DNA of 17,535 nucleotides from JAPLGE01 sp964355545. Lineage in GTDB: Bacteria; Bipolaricaulota; Bipolaricaulia; UBA7950; UBA9294. Of this stretch, positions 1 through 5,236 are shown in pieces. The DNA is taken from positions 1 to 17,535 of the forward strand of contig CAYHEK010000031.1 in the NCBI GenBank assembly GCA_964355545.1, given 5' to 3'. The first letter of the stretch is position 1. The number at the start of each line of letters is the position of its first letter. Both the position numbers and the translations under genes were made by a program. Under the pieces are notes generated by a model, which was not told the origin of the DNA, made no database searches, and saw only the letters and a program-made list of their open reading frames with translations.

Positions 1-166
1 CCTCCTTCGCTGCCCGGACGGCCCGGTCGACTTCCTCCTTCGTCGAGAGCGGAACCCGCGCGATCGGCTTCCCCGTAGCCGGGTTGTGTACGTCGAGCCC
101 TTTCTTTGACTGCGAGGCGACCCACTCTCCGCCAATGTAGTTCTTGAGTGTCTCCTGTACGCTCAT
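1..166 (-). CDS. mmsA: CoA-acylating methylmalonate-semialdehyde dehydrogenase, N-terminal part
   Basis: Only the first 55 codons lie in the window; the gene continues past the left edge. The protein begins MSVQETLKNYIGGEWV and continues with VHNPATGKPIARVPLST and an E-V-D-R-A-V-R-A-A-K stretch, the typical amino terminus of the aldehyde dehydrogenase superfamily, closest to the MmsA/IolA branch. That branch oxidises methylmalonate or malonate semialdehyde with NAD and CoA to propionyl-CoA or acetyl-CoA, in valine, beta-alanine or inositol breakdown. The ATG is set by a perfect AAGGAGGTT ribosome-binding site (175-183). The gene sits 69 bases downstream of the GntR-family regulator on the same strand, so the two are probably co-transcribed. 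The catalytic cysteine region is outside the window, so another aldehyde dehydrogenase subfamily remains possible. Confidence 0.75.
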   Translation of the reverse strand, partial: MSVQETLKNYIGGEWVASQSKKGLDVHNPATGKPIARVPLSTKEEVDRAVRAAKE

Positions 167-235
167 TCCTGGCGAACCTCCTTCCGTTCGACCCGTTTTT
201 CTTTCGTACCGTCCCAACGCGACGAGTACCGCCGC

Positions 236-976
236 CTAGCCGAAGGCGCCCTCGAGGAAGCTCGCCACCTCCTCAAAGTGTCGCTTCATCGCTCGTCGTG
301 CCCTGCCGGGGTCGCGTCGAGCGATCACGTCCAGGATCCCCTCGTGAACCGCGAGGGCTCGGTCGAGATGACCGGCCACCGCCTGGCAGCTCCCGCGCTC
401 GGCGGCGCGGTAGATCTGCTGTGTGACGCGGAGGAGGGAGTTCTCCGCCTTCTCCAGGGGGGCGTTCTTCGCCGCCTTTGCGATCGCAAGGTGGAAACGG
501 ACGTTGGTCACGAGGTACTTGCGGTAGTCTCTCGCGCGCACACCCTCCGTCATGCCGTCCAGGATAGCCTCCAGGCCCTCGAGCTCCTCCTCGGTCGCTT
601 CCAGGGTGGCGAGCTCGAGGAGCATCGTCTCGAGCTCCTCCTTCGCCTTCCAGATCTCGAGGAGGTCGACGCCCGCCTCGAGGAGGGAGGCGACCCCGCG
701 GTTCACCTTCCCCGCCGCTGCGGGGGCGACGTAGGTTCCGTCGCCGACCCGGCTCTGGAGGATTCCCGCGACCTGGAGCGCGCCGATCGCCTCTCGGATC
801 GAGCTTCGGCTGACCCCCATCGCGCACGCGAGCTCCCGCTCCGGGGGGAGCCGGTCTCCGCCCACGTACCGTCCGGATCGGATCGCGTCGATGATCTGCT
901 CGGCGGCTTGGGAGCTTTTCTTCCTCGGCTGCTCGATCGTCTTGAACTGCTTCGTGCGCATCGCTTGCGGGTTCAT
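236..976 (-). CDS. GntR/FadR-family transcriptional regulator with FCD ligand domain
   Basis: This 246-residue protein has the usual length of FCD-type GntR repressors. Residues about 20-85 form the winged helix-turn-helix: Q-A-A-E-Q-I-I-D-A-I, then GDRLPPERELA, GVSRSSIREAI, and the wing G-D-G-T-Y-V. Residues about 98-240 are the all-helical FCD domain. N158, H162 (in R-F-H-L-A-I-A), H211 and H233 fit its metal and ligand pocket. Such regulators usually bind a carboxylate metabolite and release their operator. The neighbours (MmsA-type dehydrogenase downstream, ADP-forming acyl-CoA synthetase divergent) suggest an organic acid or acyl-CoA pathway effector; that is inference. The ATG at 976 has a GGGAG directly against it, which is poor spacing, and an ATG at 961 is an alternative. 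A palindrome lies 12 bases upstream of the start. Confidence 0.9.
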   Translation of the reverse strand: MNPQAMRTKQFKTIEQPRKKSSQAAEQIIDAIRSGRYVGGDRLPPERELACAMGVSRSSIREAIGALQVAGILQSRVGDGTYVAPAAAGKVNRGVASLLEAGVDLLEIWKAKEELETMLLELATLEATEEELEGLEAILDGMTEGVRARDYRKYLVTNVRFHLAIAKAAKNAPLEKAENSLLRVTQQIYRAAERGSCQAVAGHLDRALAVHEGILDVIARRDPGRARRAMKRHFEEVASFLEGAFG

Positions 977-985
977 CTCCCGACA

Positions 986-1010
986 TTGGTCCGCTATATG
1001 GACCGGTCAA
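986..1010. promoter_or_regulatory. Palindromic operator candidate for the GntR-type regulator
   Basis: GGTCC (988-992) and GGACC (1000-1004) form a perfect inverted repeat with a 7-base spacer. The right half continues into a second perfect palindrome, GACCGGTC (1001-1008), so three related half-sites are packed together. FCD-type GntR proteins typically bind short palindromes with a TGGTC-like half-site close to their own promoter. The site lies just downstream of the minus-strand -10 candidate and upstream of the regulator start, as expected for autoregulation. Whether it also controls the divergent synthetase gene is inference. Confidence 0.55.
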
Positions 1011-1013
1011 CTT

Positions 1014-1043
1014 TTTCTACCACGCGGAGAGCCCCCTTGTCAA
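1014..1043 (-). promoter_or_regulatory. Sigma70-like promoter for the regulator and mmsA
   Basis: Read on the minus strand there is a perfect -35 TTGACA (1038-1043), an 18-base spacer and a -10-like TAGAAA (1014-1019). Transcription would start near 1007, inside the palindromic operator, giving a leader of about 30 bases before the regulator's ATG. Confidence 0.5.
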
Positions 1044-1069
1044 TCGCGTGATTTCGGGGATTCCTTGCG

Positions 1070-1084
1070 GCACTCGAAGAGTGC
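1070..1084. repeat. Short perfect inverted repeat between the divergent genes
   Basis: GCACTC and GAGTGC form a 6-base perfect stem with a GAA loop. It lies upstream of the candidate plus-strand promoter. It has no T-tract, so it is not a convincing terminator; it could be a protein-binding site or chance. Confidence 0.35.
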
Positions 1085-1100
1085 AGGGTGCGCCCGTCTC

Positions 1101-1130
1101 TTGCTCCGCGCGCTCTTCGCGGGGTATCCT
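1101..1130 (+). promoter_or_regulatory. Weak promoter candidate for the acyl-CoA synthetase operon
   Basis: TTGCTC (1101-1106) and TATCCT (1125-1130) are separated by 18 bases, each a partial match to the sigma70 boxes. A start near 1137 would leave a leader of about 75 bases before the GTG at 1212. It is the best candidate I see in the divergent spacer for the plus-strand genes. Confidence 0.3.
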
Positions 1131-1200
1131 TACGGCCGGCTTGTGTTTCTTTAGCAGTTGCTACACGGCGTTCCCTTGGAGCGAAGAAGGGGTCTAGCAG

Positions 1201-1206
1201 AGGAGG
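1201..1206 (+). promoter_or_regulatory. Ribosome-binding site fixing the synthetase start
   Basis: AGGAGG with 5 bases to the GTG at 1212. It decides against the in-frame TTG codons at 1158 and 1176, neither of which has a comparable site. Confidence 0.7.
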
Positions 1207-1211
1207 CGTTC

Positions 1212-3260
1212 GTGCTTCCTGGTCACGAAGTCATTCGCCGCTTCGGTTTTGCCCTTCCGAGGAGCGAGATCGCTACGTCCGCAGAGAGAGCCGCGGGGGT
1301 CGCGGCTGGGATCGGCTTTCCCGTCTGCCTAAAGGTTGCCTCGGCTGAGATTCTGCACAAGACAGACGTCGGCGGGGTCGAGTTCGACCTTACCTCGAAG
1401 GCGAAAGTGCGGAAGGCCTTCAGCCGGCTCCTCGGCCGCGTCAAGGAGAAGGCGCCCGGCGCGAAGATCGACGGGGTCCTCGTCGAGGAGATGTGCCCGC
1501 CTGGGGTCGATCTCTTCATCGGCCTTGAGCAGAACGCGCAGTTTGGCCCGACGATCACCTTCGGCCTGGGCGGGATCTTCACCGAGGTCCTCGAGGACGT
1601 GACCGTCCGCGTCCTCCCGATCGGCCAGCCGGACGCGGAGGAAATGCTCCATGAGATCAAGGGGCGAAAGATCCTCGAGGGCTTCCGGGGTCTCCCGCCG
1701 GTCCCCGAAGAGGCCCTGGTCGACCTCCTCCTCCGCGCCGGCAAGATGGGATGGGACCTTCGCGAGAGGCTCGCGGCGATCGACATGAACCCGGTCCGCC
1801 TCCTTGGGAGCGAGCACCGCGTCCTCGACGCGAAGGTCCTCCTTGCCGACGTGGGCCAGCCCTGGCGAGAGTCCGAGCCGAACACGGCCTATCTTGATCG
1901 CTTCTTCGACGCCTCCTCGGTCGCGGTCGTGGGGGCCTCGGCGACACCAGGGAAGATCGGGAACGCGGTTCTTGACAGTCTTGCGCGTCACGAGTACAAG
2001 GGGCGCGTCCATCCGGTCAACCCCACTGCACAGGAGATCTTCGGGCTGAAGGCGTACCCCTCCCTCGGCGCGGTCCCCGGCCCGATCGACCTCGTCGTCG
2101 CCGCGATCCCCCTCCATGCGGTCCCCGACCTCGTGTGGGAGTGCGGTAAGAAGGACGTGCATGCCCTCGTCATCGTCGCCGGCGGGGGAAAGGAGCTCGG
2201 GGAAGGGGGCGCGCAGCTTGAAGAGACGATCGCCCGCCTTGCAAGGGAGGCCGATGTTCGCATCGTCGGCCCAAACTGCATCGGCGTCCTGAACGGGAGA
2301 ACCCGCCTCGACACCTTCTTCCAGACCCGCGAGCGGATGGCGCGGCCTAAAGCGGGCTCGATTGCCGTCCTGACCCAGTCCGGGACCGTGGGGGCGATTG
2401 TCCTTGAGAAGGCGACGGAGATCGGTGTCTCTAAGTTCGTGAGCTTCGGGAACCGCCTCGACGTCGACGAGGCCGACCTCATCGCCTACCTGGGCGAGGA
2501 CCCTGAGACCTGCGTCATCGCCTGCTACATCGAGGGCCTGAAGGACGGCCGGAAGTTCCTGCGCGCGGCGCGCAAGGTCGCGCCGAAGGTGCCGATCGTC
2601 GTCTTCAAGGCCGGTCGCACCCCGGTCGCCGCGCGCGGCGCCGTCTCTCACACCGGATTCTTCGGCGGGACGTACGGCCCATGGAAAGGGGCACTAAGGC
2701 AGGTCGGGGCCTTCGGGGTCGACAGCATCGAGGAGCTCTTCGCTTGCGCGAAGGCCCTTGCCCTCCAGCCTCCCGCGGCGGGGAACCGCCTCGCTATGGT
2801 CACAAACGGCGCCGGGCCAATGGTTCAGGGGATGGACCTCCTCGATCCCCACGGCCTGCGGATGGCCGACCTTGCTCCGGAGACCCTCGCCCGACTGCAC
2901 GAGGTCTACCCTGGATACTTTGTCGTCCAGAACCCGCTCGATCTCACCGGCTCGGCCAGCGCGCGCGACTACGAGATAGGCCTCGCCGCGCTCCTCGCGG
3001 ACCCCGGGGTCGACCTCGTCCTTGGGTGGTTTGTCTTCCAGGACGTCGGACTCGGAGAGGAGATCGTCGAGGTCATCCCCACCCTCGCTGGCCGGTACAA
3101 GAAGCCGATCGTCTGCGGCGCCTGCGGAGGCCCGTACACCGAGAGGTTGACGCAGGCCCTCGAGGAGAGGGGAATCCCCGTCTGCCCGTCCGTGCGCGAG
3201 TGGATGGCCGCGGCGGGCGCCCTCGCGAGCCGAGCCCGCTTCCGGAGTGCGAAGAGATGA
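1212..3260 (+). CDS. ADP-forming acyl-CoA synthetase (acetate-CoA ligase type), fused beta-alpha
   Basis: The 682-residue enzyme interconverts acyl-CoA + ADP + phosphate with free acid + ATP, the substrate-level phosphorylation step of many amino-acid fermenters. Residues about 1-215 are the ATP-grasp (beta) part, with EILHKTDVGGVEF carrying the expected phospho-histidine H49. Residues about 225-350 are the CoA-binding Rossmann domain (V-A-V-V-G-A-S-x-x-P-G-K-I-G). Residues about 350-520 are the ligase domain, with GPNCIG and VSHTGFFGG holding the second shuttle histidine H480. The beta part comes first, unlike the common alpha-beta fusion. I chose GTG 1212 because AGGAGG (1201-1206) sits 5 bases upstream; a TTG at 1158 would add 18 residues without a good site. 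Acyl specificity cannot be read; the upstream dehydrogenase suggests propionyl- or acetyl-CoA. The stop overlaps the next gene. Confidence 0.92.
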   Translation: MLPGHEVIRRFGFALPRSEIATSAERAAGVAAGIGFPVCLKVASAEILHKTDVGGVEFDLTSKAKVRKAFSRLLGRVKEKAPGAKIDGVLVEEMCPPGVDLFIGLEQNAQFGPTITFGLGGIFTEVLEDVTVRVLPIGQPDAEEMLHEIKGRKILEGFRGLPPVPEEALVDLLLRAGKMGWDLRERLAAIDMNPVRLLGSEHRVLDAKVLLADVGQPWRESEPNTAYLDRFFDASSVAVVGASATPGKIGNAVLDSLARHEYKGRVHPVNPTAQEIFGLKAYPSLGAVPGPIDLVVAAIPLHAVPDLVWECGKKDVHALVIVAGGGKELGEGGAQLEETIARLAREADVRIVGPNCIGVLNGRTRLDTFFQTRERMARPKAGSIAVLTQSGTVGAIVLEKATEIGVSKFVSFGNRLDVDEADLIAYLGEDPETCVIACYIEGLKDGRKFLRAARKVAPKVPIVVFKAGRTPVAARGAVSHTGFFGGTYGPWKGALRQVGAFGVDSIEELFACAKALALQPPAAGNRLAMVTNGAGPMVQGMDLLDPHGLRMADLAPETLARLHEVYPGYFVVQNPLDLTGSASARDYEIGLAALLADPGVDLVLGWFVFQDVGLGEEIVEVIPTLAGRYKKPIVCGACGGPYTERLTQALEERGIPVCPSVREWMAAAGALASRARFRSAKR

Positions 3261-3967
3261 GCCACGTGGCCAGGGCGAAACGGGTCCTCATCCTCGACGG
3301 CTCGATCTACCCGGAGATCTACCGGCCGGTCGAGCACTGGCGGGCGCTCTTTGGCTCCATCCCCTTCGACGCCGTCCACGTCTCCTTCGGCGAGGAGGTC
3401 CCCGACCTCGCGCGCTACAGCCACCTCATCGTGACCGGCTCTGAGGCCTCGATCACCGAGTGGCGCCCGTGGTACGACGTTGAGGCCGAAGCCGTCCGCC
3501 GTGCTTGTGAACTCGGCAAGGCAATCTTTGGAAGTTGTTTTGGGCATCAGATGCTCGTCTACGCCCTCTCCGGTGAGGGGCACACCGCCGCGTCCGCAAC
3601 GCCCGAGGTCGGCTGGATCGAGGTCAACTTGACCGAGGAGGACGAGCTCCTCGCTGGGCTCCCCGATCCCCTCCACGTCTTCGCCGCGCACTTCGATGAA
3701 GTCAAAGCGCCGCCCCCACCCTGGCGGGTCCTCGCGCGAAGCGCTCGCTGCGCCGTCCACGCCATGCGCTACAGTGACCGGCCGATCTTTGGCCTCCAGG
3801 CTCACCCCGAGATCTCACCGAACGACGCGCGGATCCTCCTTGAGGGCGAGATCCCTCGCTTCCCCGAGAAGGTGGACCTCATCCGGCACGCTCTCTCGCA
3901 AGAACCCAGAGACGACGGCGTTGCCTCCGAGATCGTCCGGCGCTTCCTTGCCGCGTCGCCCTCCTGA
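3257..3967 (+). CDS. Class I glutamine amidotransferase-like protein
   Basis: This 236-residue, single-domain protein has the class I glutaminase triad: nucleophile C94 in FGSCFGHQM, and H183 and E185 in LQAHPEIS. It resembles stand-alone GMP-synthase-like amidotransferases (COG0518 type), which hydrolyse glutamine or a gamma-glutamyl amide. The usual synthetase partner domain is not fused, and no obvious ammonia acceptor is adjacent. Its ATG overlaps the acyl-CoA synthetase stop by four bases (ATGA), so the two are translationally coupled and probably act in one pathway. A gamma-glutamyl hydrolase role is possible if intermediates are gamma-glutamylated, but nothing in the sequence proves this. 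Confidence 0.85.
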   Translation: MSHVARAKRVLILDGSIYPEIYRPVEHWRALFGSIPFDAVHVSFGEEVPDLARYSHLIVTGSEASITEWRPWYDVEAEAVRRACELGKAIFGSCFGHQMLVYALSGEGHTAASATPEVGWIEVNLTEEDELLAGLPDPLHVFAAHFDEVKAPPPPWRVLARSARCAVHAMRYSDRPIFGLQAHPEISPNDARILLEGEIPRFPEKVDLIRHALSQEPRDDGVASEIVRRFLAASPS

Positions 3968-3993
3968 AGCCGGCCGCATCTCTTTTGACCTCT

Positions 3994-4018
3994 GTGTGTC
4001 CGGCCTTCACACGTTTTT
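3994..4018 (+). terminator. Possible intrinsic terminator after the amidotransferase
   Basis: GTGTG (3994-3998) and CACAC (4008-4012) enclose a 9-base loop and are followed by G and five T (4014-4018). The stem is short and weak, so this is a candidate only. It is correctly placed about 30 bases past the stop. Confidence 0.4.
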
Positions 4019-4091
4019 CACAAGAATGGCCCAAGTTCTTCATCCCCAGCGGGTACTCTCGCACCAACCCAAGCAACAAAGGAGAACCGAC

Positions 4092-4556
4092 ATGAAGAGA
4101 CGAACGAAGACGTTCGGGATCGTTCTTCTGATCCTTGTAGCCGCTGCCGTTACGGCGGTCCTCGCGTTTGCCCAGGCTCAGAGTTCAACGCAACCCGCTA
4201 CCCCCGCTTCTTCCCCTACAACCTTCCTTGGGAAGGTGGCAGCGAACCTTGGCATTACGGAGGATGCGCTCGTGGCCGCCTACGAGAAGGCGAGCATTCA
4301 GACGATCGACGAGGCAGTAGCCGCCGGCCGGATCACGGCTGAGCAGGCTTCCCAAATGAAAGAGAGGATCGGGGCGAACGAGACGCTGCAAAAGCTGATC
4401 GCCCAAGGGCTTGCGAGTGGCCAGCTCACTCAGGAACAGGCTGACCTCCTCAACCAGCGGTTCCCCGGCGGGCGCACGATGGGTATGGGCGCACGGGGCG
4501 GAGCTTGGAGCCGGGGGATGTCCTGGGGGATGAGAGGCTGGGGAGGCTGTCGGTAG
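4092..4556 (+). CDS. Exported DUF2680-like small protein
   Basis: This 154-residue protein begins with a Sec signal peptide: basic MKRRTK, a hydrophobic stretch at about 8-26, and likely cleavage after A27 (A-F-A) or A29. A Ser/Thr/Pro/Gln linker follows (30-44), then a helical domain at about 45-125: FLGKVAANLGITEDALVAAY, then T-I-D-E-A-V-A-A-G-R-I-T-A-E-Q-A and a repeat-like G-Q-L-T-Q-E-Q-A-D-L-L. This pattern matches the DUF2680 family of exported proteins of unknown function. The tail (128-154) is rich in Gly, Met, Arg and Trp and ends in Cys-Arg, which is unusual and might bind metal or membrane. GGAG lies 8 bases before the ATG. It has its own strong terminator, so it is probably monocistronic. 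No biochemical role is known to me. Confidence 0.8.
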   Translation: MKRRTKTFGIVLLILVAAAVTAVLAFAQAQSSTQPATPASSPTTFLGKVAANLGITEDALVAAYEKASIQTIDEAVAAGRITAEQASQMKERIGANETLQKLIAQGLASGQLTQEQADLLNQRFPGGRTMGMGARGGAWSRGMSWGMRGWGGCR

Positions 4557-4588
4557 AACCCGCGCACACCTCTTGCGGTTCACATGGT

Positions 4589-4638
4589 AAGCCCGGCCAA
4601 GCTCTCACGTTCGGGGCCGTAGGCCGGGCTTCGTTTTT
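4589..4638 (+). terminator. Strong Rho-independent terminator
   Basis: AAGCCCGGCC (4589-4598) and GGCCGGGCTT (4622-4631) form a perfect 10-base GC-rich stem with a 23-base loop, followed by CG and five T (4634-4638). It lies 33 bases after the DUF2680-like gene. Confidence 0.88.
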
Positions 4639-4793
4639 CTGAGCGACCGCGCTGGACGTGCGTGCGCCGCGAGAGGGACACATCTCTGCGAGTGGTGGGA
4701 ATCGGAGTTCCCTCGGGCCCTGATGGGTTGGAGTGCAATCGCTTCTTCTCTCACCCTCAGCACAGGCAGCTTCTGGTCCCCCTTCTAGTGAAT

Positions 4794-4816
4794 GTTGCAA
4801 GGCAAGATTTGACCCC
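4794..4816. repeat. Possible mobile-element end remnant
   Basis: The core GCAAGATTTGACCCC (4802-4816), preceded by GTTGCAAG, resembles from memory sequences found beside small transposase genes in metagenomic bacteria. No transposase and no second copy is seen in the window, so this is a weak recognition-based call. Confidence 0.2.
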
Positions 4817-4833
4817 ACTCACCGCCTGTCGAA

Positions 4834-4862
4834 CTGCCAGAGTCCGACGTAAATGGTATAAT
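4834..4862 (+). promoter_or_regulatory. Sigma70-like promoter candidate in the gene-poor region
   Basis: CTGCCA (4834-4839), a 17-base spacer and a perfect TATAAT (4857-4862). It would drive plus-strand transcription into the short reading frame at 4926. No other plus-strand gene follows in the window. Confidence 0.4.
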
Positions 4863-4886
4863 CGAGAAGAACGAACAACAGAACCG

Positions 4887-4902
4887 GAAGCTTAGGAGCT
4901 TC
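4887..4902. repeat. Short hairpin
   Basis: GAAGCT (4887-4892) and AGCTTC (4897-4902) pair perfectly around a TAGG loop. It lies between the promoter-like TATAAT and the short reading frame, within the presumed leader. Confidence 0.35.
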
Positions 4903-4925
4903 TTCTACGAGGAGGTCGACGAGCG

Positions 4926-5114
4926 GTGATAGTCCCGTTTGAGAGACTTAACGATGGGGCTTACGTCGTTCTGAACACGGCCTACTCGATCCGTAGCGTC
5001 GCGTACGATCCCCGAGTCGCTCGGCAGAGCGTGTGTTTTGATTGGCCGCTCGAGGCCGATGAGGACCTCGGGGGGGAATCGGCTGCTGCCGAAGACGAAG
5101 AAGGCAACACCTAG
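4926..5114 (+). CDS. Short hypothetical reading frame, possibly a gene remnant
   Basis: This is a 62-codon frame starting with GTG, with GGAGG about 10 bases upstream. The product would be MIVPFERLNDGAYVV and onward, with an aromatic middle and a strongly acidic end (E-A-D-E-D-L, then A-A-E-D-E-E-G). I do not recognise a family. Just upstream, a different frame reads N-E-Q-Q-N-R-K-L-R-S-F-F-Y-E-E-V-D-E-R before a TGA at 4927, which looks protein-like but has no good start. The two pieces could be one older gene broken by a frameshift. It may equally be chance. Confidence 0.25.
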   Translation: MIVPFERLNDGAYVVLNTAYSIRSVAYDPRVARQSVCFDWPLEADEDLGGESAAAEDEEGNT

Positions 5115-5154
5115 CCGCTTTCCGCCCCCCTAACCAGGCGCTACTGGATCGTCC

Positions 5155-5197
5155 TCCGGCTTGTCTGTCAGCCATCTCAGTTGAACGGGAAGCCGGA
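5155..5197. repeat. Inverted repeat downstream of the large minus-strand operon
   Basis: TCCGGCTT (5155-5162) and AAGCCGGA (5190-5197) are perfect 8-base inverted copies with a 27-base spacer, 40 bases past the prpE stop. No T-tract follows on the minus strand, so it is not a classic terminator, but it could stabilise the 3' end of the mRNA or assist factor-dependent termination. Confidence 0.35.
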
Positions 5198-5236
5198 TAG
5201 CACACACTTGTCGGAATCTGGACTTGCGCACTCCTA

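Larger units (their letters stand above)
4640..5236. other. About 600 bases without a convincing gene; probably decayed sequence
   Basis: Neither strand shows an intact gene of recognisable family here, and the base use looks less GC-biased than the flanking operons. What can be seen is a possible mobile-element end (4794-4816), a promoter-like site (4834-4862), a hairpin (4887-4902), two coding-like fragments in different plus frames (about 4820-4927 and 4926-5114), and an 8-base inverted repeat with 27-base spacer (5155-5197). The region separates the plus-strand terminator from the 3' end of the large minus-strand operon. Confidence 0.6.

Noticed and set aside
1329..2651. 440-codon minus-strand frame inside the ADP-forming synthetase
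   Set aside because: Shadow of a well-supported enzyme, with Arg/Asp/Leu-biased composition and no family resemblance.
3970..4005. GCCGG/CCGGC inverted repeat right after the amidotransferase stop as terminator
   Set aside because: The arms are short, separated by about 26 bases and not followed directly by T residues. The GTGTG/CACAC hairpin next to the T-tract is a better candidate.
4662..4895. 77-codon plus-strand frame after the DUF2680 terminator
   Set aside because: No ribosome-binding site, no recognisable motif, and it spans the promoter-like and repeat-like elements.
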